Part shown: positions 32,661 through 42,398 of the stretch, one piece after another
Numbering within the stretch: position 1 is the stretch's first letter
How the letters are laid out: the number at the start of each line of letters is the position of its first letter
From: Phycisphaerae bacterium
GTDB taxonomy: Bacteria; Planctomycetota; Phycisphaerae; UBA1845
Direction of reading: 5' to 3'
Assembly (NCBI GenBank): GCA_022072505.1
Contig: JAJVHU010000026.1
Span: 1 to 64,000, forward strand
Length of the DNA: 64,000 nucleotides
The notes under the pieces: generated by a model
Told to the model about the DNA's origin: nothing
Databases searched by the model: none
The model's input: the letters and a program-made list of their open reading frames with translations, nothing else
Translations under genes and position numbers: made by a program

Positions 32661-34589
32661 ATGTCCGTTCCGTCGCCAGCGCCCGTGCATCCGTTTCAGC
32701 TTTCAACCGAAACCGTTTCCGGTCTGCCGAGCGCGCTGCGCCAGGCGCTGTGCGGCCTGGTTGAGCGTGTGCTGGGTTTTCCCGCGCTCAACGCCCTGTA
32801 TGCGGCCGCGCGGGCCTCGCGCCGCGAGGCGCCGTTCGTCGAGCGCGTGCTGGAGGCCATGAACGTCCGCATCGACGTTTCCCGCGAGGCGCTTCAACGT
32901 GTTCCGCGATCCGGTCCGTTGATCGTCGTCGCCAATCATCCGTTCGGCGGGCTGGACGGGCTGGTGCTCACGGCGCTGCTGTTGCGCGTCCGCCCCGACG
33001 TTCGTATCCTGGCCAACCACGTCCTGCGCCGCATTCCGGAACTGCACGAGACGTGCCTTTTCACCGATCCGTTTGGCGGACCGGAGGCGGTCCGTCGGAA
33101 CATCGGCGCCGGCAGAGCGGCCATCCGCTGGCTCGGCGAAGGCGGCGTGCTCGGCGTGTTTCCCGCGGGGGAGGTGTCGCATCGGACGTTGCGAACCGCC
33201 CGCGTGACCGACCCCCCGTGGAATCCCTCGATTGCCCGGCTGGTTCAAGACACGGGAGCGCCTGTGCTGCCCGTCTTCTTCGAGGGGCGCAATCGTCGCC
33301 GGTTCCAGTGGGCGGGACTCTTCCATCCCCGCGCGCGAACCGTCTTGCTTCCGCTGGAGTTCCTCAGCCGGCGCGGACAGACCGTCCGTGCGCAGGTGGG
33401 TTCGGTGATCCCGCCCGGCCGCCTCGCACGGTTTGCGGGCGACCGCGCCTCGCAGACTCACGAGAGAGATCGCACGCATACGTCGAGCGATCGCCAGGCC
33501 CGGTCAGCGCTTGCGGAGTATCTCCGCCTCCGCACCTACCTGCTCAACGGGCGCGAGAGCCGTCGGGATGCGAAGGTCCGCGGCTGCGAATTCGCTTCTC
33601 CGCGGCGTGAAGGAACACCGGCGCCGATCATCGAACCCGTGGACACGGCGCTGCTCGCGTCAGAGATCGAGTCGCTTCCGGCGACGCAATCGTTGTCGCA
33701 GAGCGGTTCGTTTCGCGTGCTCTATGCTTCGGCGAAACAGATCCCCAACGTGCTCCGCGAGATCGGACGTCTGCGGGAGTGGTCCTTCCGCGCGGTGGGC
33801 GAAGGGACCGGGCGCGAGGCGGATATCGACCGCTTCGACGAGCACTACCTGCACCTCTTCGTCTGGGACGCGGGTGAGAACAACCTGGTCGGTGCGTACC
33901 GGATCGGACGCACGGATGAAATTCTGACCCGTCTGGGCCCCCAGGGGTTGTACACGAGCACCCTGTTTGATTTCACGCCGCGCCTGCTGGAGCAGATCAA
34001 CCCCGCGCTGGAGCTGGGCCGATCCTTCGTCGCGCCACGGTACCAGCGCGACTACGCTCCGCTCATGCTGTTGTGGAAAGGCATCGGCCGGTTCGTGGTG
34101 TCGCATCCGAAGCACCGCCGCCTCTTCGGCGCGGTCAGCATCAGCGATGAGTATCAGTCGATGACCAGGCGCCTGCTGATGTCCTTCCTGCGGACGCATC
34201 GCCTCGATCCGAACCTGGCCCGAGAAGTCCGCGCTAAAAACCCGCCGAAATTCCCCCCCTTCCGCGACCCGGACCTGCGACGCCTGGCCACCTCGGTGGC
34301 GGACCTTTCGGACGTGGAGGAACTCGTCGCCGAAATCGAATCCAACCGTCGAGGCATCCCGGTCCTGCTGAGGCAGTACCTCAAGCTCAACGCCAGGCTC
34401 CTGGGTTTTAACATGGACCCGGACTTCGGCGACGTGCTCGATGGGTTAGTGCTTGTCGATCTGGCCGCCGTCGAACGGACGGTCCTCAACCGATACCTGG
34501 GCAAGGAAGGCGCCGAGGAGTTTCTGGCGCATCACGCCGATCCGATCTCTGACACGGCGCCCGTCCTGACGCGCTCCCGAGGGCGTTGA
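32661..34589 (+). CDS. OlsF-like fusion: lysophospholipid acyltransferase plus GNAT N-acyltransferase domain
   Basis: PLIVVANHPFGGLDGL...GVFPAGEVSH acyltransferase motifs; C-terminal LFVWDAGENNLVGAYRIGRTDEIL...LELGRSFVAPRYQRDYAPLMLLWKGIGRFV. Confidence 0.8.
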   Translation: MSVPSPAPVHPFQLSTETVSGLPSALRQALCGLVERVLGFPALNALYAAARASRREAPFVERVLEAMNVRIDVSREALQRVPRSGPLIVVANHPFGGLDGLVLTALLLRVRPDVRILANHVLRRIPELHETCLFTDPFGGPEAVRRNIGAGRAAIRWLGEGGVLGVFPAGEVSHRTLRTARVTDPPWNPSIARLVQDTGAPVLPVFFEGRNRRRFQWAGLFHPRARTVLLPLEFLSRRGQTVRAQVGSVIPPGRLARFAGDRASQTHERDRTHTSSDRQARSALAEYLRLRTYLLNGRESRRDAKVRGCEFASPRREGTPAPIIEPVDTALLASEIESLPATQSLSQSGSFRVLYASAKQIPNVLREIGRLREWSFRAVGEGTGREADIDRFDEHYLHLFVWDAGENNLVGAYRIGRTDEILTRLGPQGLYTSTLFDFTPRLLEQINPALELGRSFVAPRYQRDYAPLMLLWKGIGRFVVSHPKHRRLFGAVSISDEYQSMTRRLLMSFLRTHRLDPNLAREVRAKNPPKFPPFRDPDLRRLATSVADLSDVEELVAEIESNRRGIPVLLRQYLKLNARLLGFNMDPDFGDVLDGLVLVDLAAVERTVLNRYLGKEGAEEFLAHHADPISDTAPVLTRSRGR

Positions 34590-34599
34590 AGAGCGAACG

Positions 34600-36351
34600 T
34601 CATTCGACCCTTGGCCGCGCCTTCGACGCGACGGCCGCAATCGCGTCGAGCTTCTCGACAACCTCCGGGTCAATCGCTTCCTTCGGCATGAGCGAAGCGA
34701 GGGCAGGGTAATCGGATTTCCGAAGTTCGAGCGGCAACTGCATTTTTTTGTAGAAGGTTTGAAAGAGGGGATCGAGAAACTCATCGGTGGCCTTGACATC
34801 GACGGACCAGGGATCGGGCTTTCCGAGGGTTCTCAATGCAGACGAGACTTCGTCGATGGATTCGCGCATCGCGCGCTCGCGCGGGTCTCGCTCAGCGAGT
34901 CCGAAAAGATCGTCCGAAGAAGCGTTGCCGGCGAATTTCATCAGGACATCCTTGGTGCAGAAGTAGTTCTCGATTTCGCGGCGTTTCCACATCCGCTCGA
35001 CGAGATCGACGCCGGGTTGCAGCTCTTTCTCCAGACGGTCGAAGAGCGCCAGGCCCACTAGGTCAGACTTCGCCTCCTGCAATCCGTAAAAGTGGTCCCG
35101 CGCCCGCTGAGGGAGGTTTGTGCCCACGTAGTTTACGAACGGGCGTTCAAGAATGGAGGCCGCAGGGTGCGCGAGCGTCCGGGCAAAGGACTGAAGAATC
35201 GCCAGGTCGCTCGGGCTTTCCAGGTACAGCACCCAGCCGGTCTGCTCGGCCTGGTAGTACTGATCGAATCCGATGTCGCGGAGCGCTTTGAGAACCTGGG
35301 CCTTGCCGTTGTCGATGCGATGAGGCGGTCCGACGAACGCAACGACCACATCCCGCCCCGCGGCTTCGTTGAGGACGATTTCCGAGTGGCTGGCCGCAAT
35401 GACCTGCGACCCTTGTTCCGCGGCCACTTGGGTAATCAGATTGTATGTCTGGCGCTGACGCAGCACTTCGAGATGAGCATCCGGCTCATCAAGCAACAAT
35501 ACCGTCCGAGGGTTCGCATAGAGGTGAGCCAGAAGGAGGAGGGTCTGCTGAAGTCCGCGGCCTGATGAGGAGAGATCCAGCGTGGTCCTGCCCTCCCGGT
35601 ATTCCATCGCGATTTCGCCGCGCTCCGCGATGTACTTTGGAGGCAACAGGACAGCGCCGAACAGATCCTTGATGTCTTTGACAAGCCGGTCCCACGTGTG
35701 ATCCCGGCTCTCGCTGGTGTGAATCTGGAAACACAGATTCCGCAGCACCTGCGCCGTCTGCCCCTCGCCAAGCAGCACGTTGATGCGCCCGGGTTCCCAC
35801 TTGGGTTCGACCGCCGCCAGCCCGGACATGGGCGGAAGGAAGGCGACACGTACGGCGCCCGCGGCCTCCGGGATATCCATACGCCTCACGGCGTCGCTGG
35901 ATTCCAGGCGCAACGGTCGGCAATAAAACGATTCGTCGTTGGCGTAATCAAATTCGAGACCGCATTCCCAGGCGCGATCTTTGGTCACGCCATTCACGAT
36001 AATGTCGATCCTGACGTTCTCGGTCTTGGGTTTCCGCTTTCCGTCGACTTCGACCTGGTCCACATCGCGGACGTGCAAGTCGCGCCAAAGCATATTGGAG
36101 GCCGGCACGGGAATCGAGAGCAGGTCGCGACGGTTGACCGTCACCCCGGGGCGTTTTTCGGGCGAGGGAGCGCCGCGCCGCTTTTCTCGCTTTTCATTCC
36201 ATCGACGAAGCCCGATGTCCCACAGCGCCAGCGCCTGAAGCGCCGTGGTCTTGCCCGAATTGTTCGGACCCACCAGCACGACCGCCCGGCCCAGTTCGAT
36301 GCCGACCTCGTTGAATCGCTTGAAATTCCGTATGCGCAGCCGCGTGAGCAT
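34600..36351 (-). CDS. AAA family ATPase (RecF/OLD-like) with TOPRIM-like C-terminus
   Basis: IRNFKRFNEVGIELGRAVVLVGPNNSGKTTALQALALW (Walker A); DLSSSGRGLQQTLLLLAHLYANPRTVLLLDEPDAHLE; C-terminal YLESPSDLAILQSFA and ALFDRLEKE...WKRREIENYF. Confidence 0.85.
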   Translation of the reverse strand: MLTRLRIRNFKRFNEVGIELGRAVVLVGPNNSGKTTALQALALWDIGLRRWNEKREKRRGAPSPEKRPGVTVNRRDLLSIPVPASNMLWRDLHVRDVDQVEVDGKRKPKTENVRIDIIVNGVTKDRAWECGLEFDYANDESFYCRPLRLESSDAVRRMDIPEAAGAVRVAFLPPMSGLAAVEPKWEPGRINVLLGEGQTAQVLRNLCFQIHTSESRDHTWDRLVKDIKDLFGAVLLPPKYIAERGEIAMEYREGRTTLDLSSSGRGLQQTLLLLAHLYANPRTVLLLDEPDAHLEVLRQRQTYNLITQVAAEQGSQVIAASHSEIVLNEAAGRDVVVAFVGPPHRIDNGKAQVLKALRDIGFDQYYQAEQTGWVLYLESPSDLAILQSFARTLAHPAASILERPFVNYVGTNLPQRARDHFYGLQEAKSDLVGLALFDRLEKELQPGVDLVERMWKRREIENYFCTKDVLMKFAGNASSDDLFGLAERDPRERAMRESIDEVSSALRTLGKPDPWSVDVKATDEFLDPLFQTFYKKMQLPLELRKSDYPALASLMPKEAIDPEVVEKLDAIAAVASKARPRVE

Positions 36352-36462
36352 GCGCGAAGTTTCGTCGAGGACCGCCCTCCGGGCAAGGCGACCGGCGCGG
36401 GCGTGCCCGAAGTCTTATCCGGGGGCGTGCGCCGGGTTTTCATGGCGGCTGCAAGCCAAAGG

Positions 36463-38115
36463 CTAGTCGGCGAGCGATGCCCTGGATCGCGCGGCGTAGT
36501 AGGTCCGCGCGTCGGCGAGCACCTCCCGAAGCGACGACGCCGCGTGCCCCAGACGCCGGTTTCGATCTCCGATTTCGAACAACAGCGCCCATTGTCGCAT
36601 CAGCGTCCGGTACGCCCGCAGCAGCGACCATGAGGGGTCGTACAGGTTCGTGGACTCCGACGTGGCTCCGTTCAGCTCAACGATCGAGAATCCGCGTCCG
36701 GCCTTGAACTCGTCCACGTCGGCGTAGCGCACGTCGAATCGACCGAAGCAAAACCCCTCGACCTGGCGCGCGATGCGGTCGATCGTTTCCTCCAGCCCGG
36801 ACGTGCGCAGGTGCGCCCCGTCTCGAAACATCGTGCCCTGGCAGTGGTTGCCCGCCAGCGCCAGCCTGAGCGTCTCCCCGAGGGGCAGCACACGATCGGT
36901 TTGACCGTTCAGTCGTTCAAGAAACGTCCGTGCCTGCATGCGGAAGCGCGGATGACGCCGGATCAGCGTTTCAACGCTCGACGCGCCGTCGCCCGTCAAC
37001 ACGGGAAACACCTTGTCGGTGATGGAGAAGATCCGCCCGCGCGGTTCATCCGGCATCCTCACGTAAAAGATTCCCGCCTCGAAAGGACCGCAGTGGTAGA
37101 CCTGCGCGAGGACGGCGCGCGGATGCGCGTCGAGGTAGCGCGCGGCGGCGTCAGCGTTGCGGATGAGCCGGACTCCCGCGCCGCGCTGCCCCGCGTCGGG
37201 CTTGAGGATGAGCGGAAACGTCCATCCTCGATCCTGCATGATGGCGAGCAGAGCCCGCACGCGAGGCCGCCGCGCAGTCGCCGGCTCGACCGCGTCGGGT
37301 TCTGCAGGGGCAATCCGCGCGCCGGGCACGACCCAGTCCGGCGGCAGCTTCGAGAGAATGTCGAACTTCGACTCGCCGACCACTCCGCCGTGGGGGATCC
37401 CCGGGTTCGCCGCCGTGGGCGTCGTCAGACCCCGGTATCGAAACGCCAGCCAGGCGATCCACGGAACCAGCGGGAGATAGAACACCCACGCCGGCCAGAA
37501 CTCCCAGCGCCACAGGCGCGACAGCCGAGCCATCAGCGTGGCGCGCCCCTGGACGGTCAGTCCGAGCGTGACGGTGCGAAGCAGGATCCAGCACAAGACC
37601 AGCGCGCCTGCGAACGCGATCCAGCCGCCGCCGAGAAAACCGCGCAGCGTCGCGAGCACCCGTTCTCCCGATAGCGCGGCAAGCCCCACGATGAGCGGCG
37701 TCCATACCAGCACCGCCGCCAGCGTCCACGCGATGAAGCGATCGACCCGCGTACCGACCATCCCCGCCGCCACGTACATCGGAACGCGCGTCCCCGGCAG
37801 GAAACGCGACGCGACCACCGCCTTCCAGCCCCATTGATCGAACTCCCGTCCGAGATCCTCGACACGGTCCCGCGGAAGCCGCTTTCGAACCCAGCTCCAG
37901 GCGAGCAGGCGCCGCCCGAACACTCGACCGATGAGCCACAGCCCCAGATCGCCCAGGAAAATGCCCGCGGCGCAGGAGGCTATCCCGAACAACGCGCCGA
38001 GTCGGCCCGCGCGGATCAGCAACCCGGCAGCGATGCACGTTCCGTCCTCCGACACCAGCGTGCCGGCGGCCACGGCCGCAAACTGCGCCCAATCGCCTTG
38101 CGCGCCGCCGCTCAC
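36463..38115 (-). CDS. DedA/VTT membrane domain fused to an ATP-grasp domain
   Basis: N-half VVASRFLPGTRVPMYVAAGMVG (DedA-like, multi-TM); C-half PLILKPDAGQRGAGVRLIRN ... FSIVELNGATSESTNLYDP (ATP-grasp). GTG start at 38115 overlaps the upstream stop. Confidence 0.8.
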   Translation of the reverse strand: MSGGAQGDWAQFAAVAAGTLVSEDGTCIAAGLLIRAGRLGALFGIASCAAGIFLGDLGLWLIGRVFGRRLLAWSWVRKRLPRDRVEDLGREFDQWGWKAVVASRFLPGTRVPMYVAAGMVGTRVDRFIAWTLAAVLVWTPLIVGLAALSGERVLATLRGFLGGGWIAFAGALVLCWILLRTVTLGLTVQGRATLMARLSRLWRWEFWPAWVFYLPLVPWIAWLAFRYRGLTTPTAANPGIPHGGVVGESKFDILSKLPPDWVVPGARIAPAEPDAVEPATARRPRVRALLAIMQDRGWTFPLILKPDAGQRGAGVRLIRNADAAARYLDAHPRAVLAQVYHCGPFEAGIFYVRMPDEPRGRIFSITDKVFPVLTGDGASSVETLIRRHPRFRMQARTFLERLNGQTDRVLPLGETLRLALAGNHCQGTMFRDGAHLRTSGLEETIDRIARQVEGFCFGRFDVRYADVDEFKAGRGFSIVELNGATSESTNLYDPSWSLLRAYRTLMRQWALLFEIGDRNRRLGHAASSLREVLADARTYYAARSRASLAD

Positions 38116-38960
38116 GAGGCCTCCCGCGAGACGTCGAGCCTCATCGCCGCCAAGGGCTTCGTACGATCCGGCGCGCCAGGCGTGTATGTCAGCGAGACGT
38201 GATCGTCTCGGATGTCCATGACGGTGCAGCTCACCGTGCAGGCGTCGGAGCGTTCCATGCACACGCTCACGTTTCGGCGATCCGGCCAGGCGTGGCGGTG
38301 GAACGCGGATTGCGCGGCGGGCCAATCCCTCCCCGGCGCGAACCTCTCGTGAAACAGTTCCCGCCGCGGTCCGTCCACGACGTCGTCTCCCAATCCCGAC
38401 GACGTGAAGAAGTGCGGACGTCCGCCGATCGAACGGGCGACGATCCGGGCGGTCGTTCCGTCGCTGAGCAGCTCGACCACGTCCCGCGCATCGGTGATCA
38501 CCAGGCGAAAGGGCGGGTAGTCCGCCGGGTTGAGCATCCCGGTTTGGCGCAAGACAGATGCCATATCTGTGGCACTTAGGATCCGCGGAAGGATCAACCC
38601 CCGGCTGGACCGCCCGGTGAACGGGTCGCCCGCGCCCCTCGGATGGGGATAAACATTGAGCAGGGTCGCGGCGATTCCCGCATCATTCACGGCCGCCCAT
38701 GTCCCGTCCGAAACCGGATCGACGGGCATGATCGCGCGGCGATCTCCGCAGCGGCGGATTTGCGGCGGCAACGCGAGCGGTCTGGAACGCGACTCATCGC
38801 GGTTGCAGACCAGCCGCGCCCCGGCCGTGAAACCGGACCGCCCTTCCGGGGAGGTCCGGTCGCCCACGAACGCGGGCGCAAGCGAAACGTCGCGCCGCGC
38901 GTCGTCGCGCTCCCCGCCGGAAGCGGGTTCATCAAGCGGGATCAGCGTGACGGTACACAT
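38112..38960 (-). CDS. NRDE/TANGO2 family protein
   Basis: MCTVTLIPL ... ARLVCNRDESRSRPLALPP ... DGTWAAVNDAGIAATLLNVYP. Confidence 0.88.
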   Translation of the reverse strand: MCTVTLIPLDEPASGGERDDARRDVSLAPAFVGDRTSPEGRSGFTAGARLVCNRDESRSRPLALPPQIRRCGDRRAIMPVDPVSDGTWAAVNDAGIAATLLNVYPHPRGAGDPFTGRSSRGLILPRILSATDMASVLRQTGMLNPADYPPFRLVITDARDVVELLSDGTTARIVARSIGGRPHFFTSSGLGDDVVDGPRRELFHERFAPGRDWPAAQSAFHRHAWPDRRNVSVCMERSDACTVSCTVMDIRDDHVSLTYTPGAPDRTKPLAAMRLDVSREAS

Positions 38961-39637
38961 AAGGATGAGGCCCGATACGCCAGGGTGGACGGAGCGTATC
39001 CGAACCCCTCCGGTACGGGAATCCCCAGCGTCGCGCACATCGCCCCCATGAGGGCGTGGTGATGCACCGTGTGACTGAGCACGAACGCCAGCTCCCGGCT
39101 GAACGAAGACATCGCCTCGAGGGACATTCCGTCCGCGCCGATGACGGTCCTCACCCGCACGGCGTGCGTCAGCATCGACGCGTCGAGCCTGCGCAGCCGG
39201 CCTTCGAGGTCGAGGATCGCGTCGAACGCCGCGGCGCGCCGGGTTTCGACCACGGTTCCCCGCCGGCGGTCGTCGTAGTCGATCACGCCCCGTGCCGCGC
39301 CCGTCAGGAGCGCGTCGATGTGATCCAGACAGTGCCGGACGTGGGCGCCAAGGCTTCCGGAAACTCCGCCGACCGGTTTGAGGACGTAATCCGCGTCGCC
39401 GGCCCCTGAAAGAATTTCCACAAGCTGATGAAGGAGTTGCACCAGCAACGGGATGGGATTTGCCTCGGGGCGAACCGCGCCTGGAGCGAAGTCGTCCGCC
39501 GTGCCGCCCCCGGAGTCGCTCCTCCCCGTGGATTCGCAGCCGTGCTCACGCGCCGGCGCCCTCCCATCCGGAAACGTTGACGGAGACGTCTGATGAACCC
39601 CTTGACCCCTTAAGCGCCTCGGCATCGCAGTTTGCAT
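38942..39637 (-). CDS. DinB-like domain protein
   Basis: LGAHVRHCLDHIDALLTG, FSRELAFVLSHTVHHHALMGAMCATLGIPVPEGFGYAPSTLAY; start ATG ~39637 (MQTAMPRR) inferred. Confidence 0.7.
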   Translation of the reverse strand: MQTAMPRRLRGQGVHQTSPSTFPDGRAPAREHGCESTGRSDSGGGTADDFAPGAVRPEANPIPLLVQLLHQLVEILSGAGDADYVLKPVGGVSGSLGAHVRHCLDHIDALLTGAARGVIDYDDRRRGTVVETRRAAAFDAILDLEGRLRRLDASMLTHAVRVRTVIGADGMSLEAMSSFSRELAFVLSHTVHHHALMGAMCATLGIPVPEGFGYAPSTLAYRASSLCVPSR

Positions 39638-39691
39638 ATCCGTCTCCCTGGGGCACGCCTGGGCGCCCCGTTCCACTCAGCAACTCTTCGC

Positions 39692-39750
39692 CCTAAGTGG
39701 AACCGCAGAACCACTTACCCGAGCCGCGGGCTTCAGCCCGCGCGAATTCG
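39692..39750. repeat. Partial copy of the GGCTTCAGCC palindromic element
   Basis: cctaagtggaaccgcagaaccacttacccgagccgcgggcttcagcccgcgcgaa. Confidence 0.75.
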
Positions 39751-39804
39751 CCGATGCTTGAGAACCTGCCAGCATGATGGGGCCGGCTTCGCGACAGGTT
39801 CTAT

Positions 39805-39914
39805 GTAAGAACGCAGAATGAATGACCCGCGCTGAGCCGCGGGGTTTACCCCGCGCGAGGCTTCGCGCGGGCTGAAGCCACGCGGCTCGGGTCAAGGTTC
39901 TGCGGTTCTACTTA
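39805..39914. repeat. ~110-bp palindromic intergenic element, copy B (inverted relative to 22673-22783)
   Basis: Near-identical reverse complement by eye. Confidence 0.9.
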
Positions 39915-40385
39915 GCGTCGAATGACCGTCTGAATGAAACCTGGAAGCTCGCGCCGCCGGATAACCAGAATCGCACCCGAGCATACGAACACGATCCACG
40001 CCAGCGCAAACAACAATCCCCCGTCGTCCATCACCACGACGCCGAGCCTGACGAGATGGCTGACGATCGCGCCGCTGATCACCCCCAGGGCGAGCGACGC
40101 GCCAAGGGACGCCGTTCTCGGAATCAGGATCAGGATGCATGCGACAAGCTCCGCCACCCCCGATCCGATCCGCCCCCACGGCTCCATTCCGAGGGTCGTG
40201 AATATGTACACCGATTCCCTGGCGGCCGTGAACTTGAAGAAGAGTGTCTGAAAGAGAATCAGCGCGGTGATCCCCTGCAACACCCAACTCAGCGCGATCG
40301 CCCGGCGGACCGGCGACCGCGCTTCACCCGCCGTCGACGCACCCTTCGCTGCTTCGGTCATGCTCGTCGGAACCCCTGTCATCAT
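39912..40385 (-). CDS. DoxX-like membrane protein
   Basis: Four hydrophobic helices, LQGITALILFQTLFFKFTAARESVYIFTTLGMEPWGRIGSGVAELVACILILI. Confidence 0.7.
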   Translation of the reverse strand: MMTGVPTSMTEAAKGASTAGEARSPVRRAIALSWVLQGITALILFQTLFFKFTAARESVYIFTTLGMEPWGRIGSGVAELVACILILIPRTASLGASLALGVISGAIVSHLVRLGVVVMDDGGLLFALAWIVFVCSGAILVIRRRELPGFIQTVIRR

Positions 40386-40447
40386 GGTTGCTCTCCGGTT
40401 GACGCCGCTGCGTACACTGCGGATTCGATGCCCCGCGTGAACTCCGG

Positions 40448-41269
40448 TTACAACCGTTGGATGTCGGCCGGATTGATCTTGAACAGGGTGAGGTCGTCTC
40501 GTCGCTCCAACGTGCCGGTGATCTCAACCGGATCGGCGACGAAGGGGAGGATGCGCGCGTCCAGCGCGAGGCCCTCGTGATTGCACAAGAGATAGTACGA
40601 CCGTTTCCCGTCGGCGTCGATCGTGACGAACATCGGCGGGATGCCGCCCGAAATGCACAGCGTCGCGCAGGCCTTGTGCGGTTTGCCTTCGCCGGGCTTC
40701 ATCGCGCCGCAGTAGCACTTCGGATCAATGATCTCTCCGCGCAGCGTGACCGTTCCCAGCGACTCGCGCTGAAGGACTGACAACCGCGCGATTTCAGTTT
40801 CGGACCGCGAGGCGTCCGGTTTGCTCCCGTCAGGGCTGAGTTCGATCAGCTTCACGGAGTCGCGTTGCAGGAGCGTGCCGCGAACCCCGGCCATCCTGCC
40901 GTCCAGGGCGCGGACGCCGTCGCCGCCGCCGCGCTTTCCCTCCTCGACCAGGAGCATCGTCGCGACCGGCCTGTCGGGATCGTTCGTCAACACCCGGATG
41001 AGCGGGTACGGCGCCGCTTCAATGCGCCCGATCATCGTCGGCGCCGCCTCATCAGCCCAGACGCCGTCCCCGGGGTCGTTCTGCGACAGAGAAAGAAAGA
41101 GCGCGGTTCCGCCGGTCAGCGCGAGCAACCCAGCCAGCACCCGCATCACGAACCTGCGCAGCGCGCCGGGCATCTTCAGATATCCGACATAGAACGATTC
41201 GCCTGGACCGACGCGGGCAGATCCCGCCTCGAGCGCCCCCGTTCCCGGAACCCCCTCTTCATGCGTCAT
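40448..41269 (-). CDS. Membrane-anchored hypothetical protein with Cys motif CYCGAMKPGEGKPHKACATLCISGG
   Basis: ATG at 41269; TM helix FVMRVLAGLLALTGGTALFLSLS; conserved-looking Cys/His C-terminal segment. Confidence 0.7.
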   Translation of the reverse strand: MTHEEGVPGTGALEAGSARVGPGESFYVGYLKMPGALRRFVMRVLAGLLALTGGTALFLSLSQNDPGDGVWADEAAPTMIGRIEAAPYPLIRVLTNDPDRPVATMLLVEEGKRGGGDGVRALDGRMAGVRGTLLQRDSVKLIELSPDGSKPDASRSETEIARLSVLQRESLGTVTLRGEIIDPKCYCGAMKPGEGKPHKACATLCISGGIPPMFVTIDADGKRSYYLLCNHEGLALDARILPFVADPVEITGTLERRDDLTLFKINPADIQRL

Positions 41270-41330
41270 GTTGACTCTCCTCCACGCGACCTGCGCTCCG
41301 CTGCGCGCCGGCGCGCGTCCCGATCCGCCA

Positions 41331-42398
41331 TCACCCAGCCCGGTCTGCGATTCGCGCCGGCTCGACCGGCGTTCCCGGCGGCAGGGGACGGGGATCCACT
41401 TCGATCCGACCGTCCAGAACGCGCACACGGTACGTCTCGATCCTCTCCGTGAACGGAGGCGGAGATTGACCGTCCCGAGGGCGATACTGCCAACCGTGCC
41501 ACGGGCAGGTGACGCATCCATCAATGATCTTGCCCTCGCCCAGCGGACCGCCCTGGTGGGCGCAGACGTTCGTCGTCGCCGAAATCCCTCCGTCGTGGCG
41601 GAACAACGCGATCCGCTCACCGCCGCCGACGGTCACGGTGCATCCGCGCGCCTCCGCAAGGTCGTCCACGCAGGCGACCGCGACCCAGTTCTCGCCGTCC
41701 GGCGTCACCCGTCGCGTCCCCGCCTCGTCATGCCGCCGTTCGCGCATGCCGGCAACGAGATGCAGACCGACGACCGTCGCCACGCCAATGCCCACCAGCG
41801 CCGCCGGCCACCAGCTCCGCTGCGCCTGAAGAATCCCCAGCGCCACGTGCATGACCAACAGGCCGTACGCGACGTAGACGAGCATGTGCAGCCGCTTCCA
41901 GGCGCGCGCGCCCAGGTTCCTCAGCCAGAAGTCATGACTCGTCGCCGCCATGAGGAACAGAATCCCCAGCGCGAGCGCGCCGAGAATCTCGAACGGAAAC
42001 GACGCCAGCGAAGTGTAGTTCGTGTTGCTCGACAGCAACGAGACGAGCGGAGGAATGACGCCGAAACCGTGATAGAACCCGATCGCCAGGAACGCATGCG
42101 CGAACCCCACAAGAAACGTCGCCACCCCCAGATGGCGACGGTTATACAGCCACGGCAGAAATCGACGGTCCAGTCGGGCCAACGGACCAAGGCACAGAAC
42201 CACGTGCAGCATCAGGAACGCGCAGGTGGCCAGCGCGCGCATCGCCAGGATCGGGTCGCTGATGGCGTGGGCGCCGCGGTAAAAAGCCTTTCCCGCGAGC
42301 ATGAAAACGGAAAGATACAACACCACGCCGCCCGCGATGCACGCATCGTAAACCCGCTTGTGACGGTTCCACTGGATCGCAACGTAGCCGACGCTCAA
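41331..42398 (-). CDS. Ferric-reductase-like transmembrane domain fused to a Rieske [2Fe-2S] domain
   Basis: Multi-TM with His-bearing helices, then CAHQGGPLGEGKIIDGCVTCPWHGW (C-x-H ... C-x2-H); TTG start overlaps the upstream TGA. Confidence 0.85.
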   Translation of the reverse strand: MSVGYVAIQWNRHKRVYDACIAGGVVLYLSVFMLAGKAFYRGAHAISDPILAMRALATCAFLMLHVVLCLGPLARLDRRFLPWLYNRRHLGVATFLVGFAHAFLAIGFYHGFGVIPPLVSLLSSNTNYTSLASFPFEILGALALGILFLMAATSHDFWLRNLGARAWKRLHMLVYVAYGLLVMHVALGILQAQRSWWPAALVGIGVATVVGLHLVAGMRERRHDEAGTRRVTPDGENWVAVACVDDLAEARGCTVTVGGGERIALFRHDGGISATTNVCAHQGGPLGEGKIIDGCVTCPWHGWQYRPRDGQSPPPFTERIETYRVRVLDGRIEVDPRPLPPGTPVEPARIADRAG

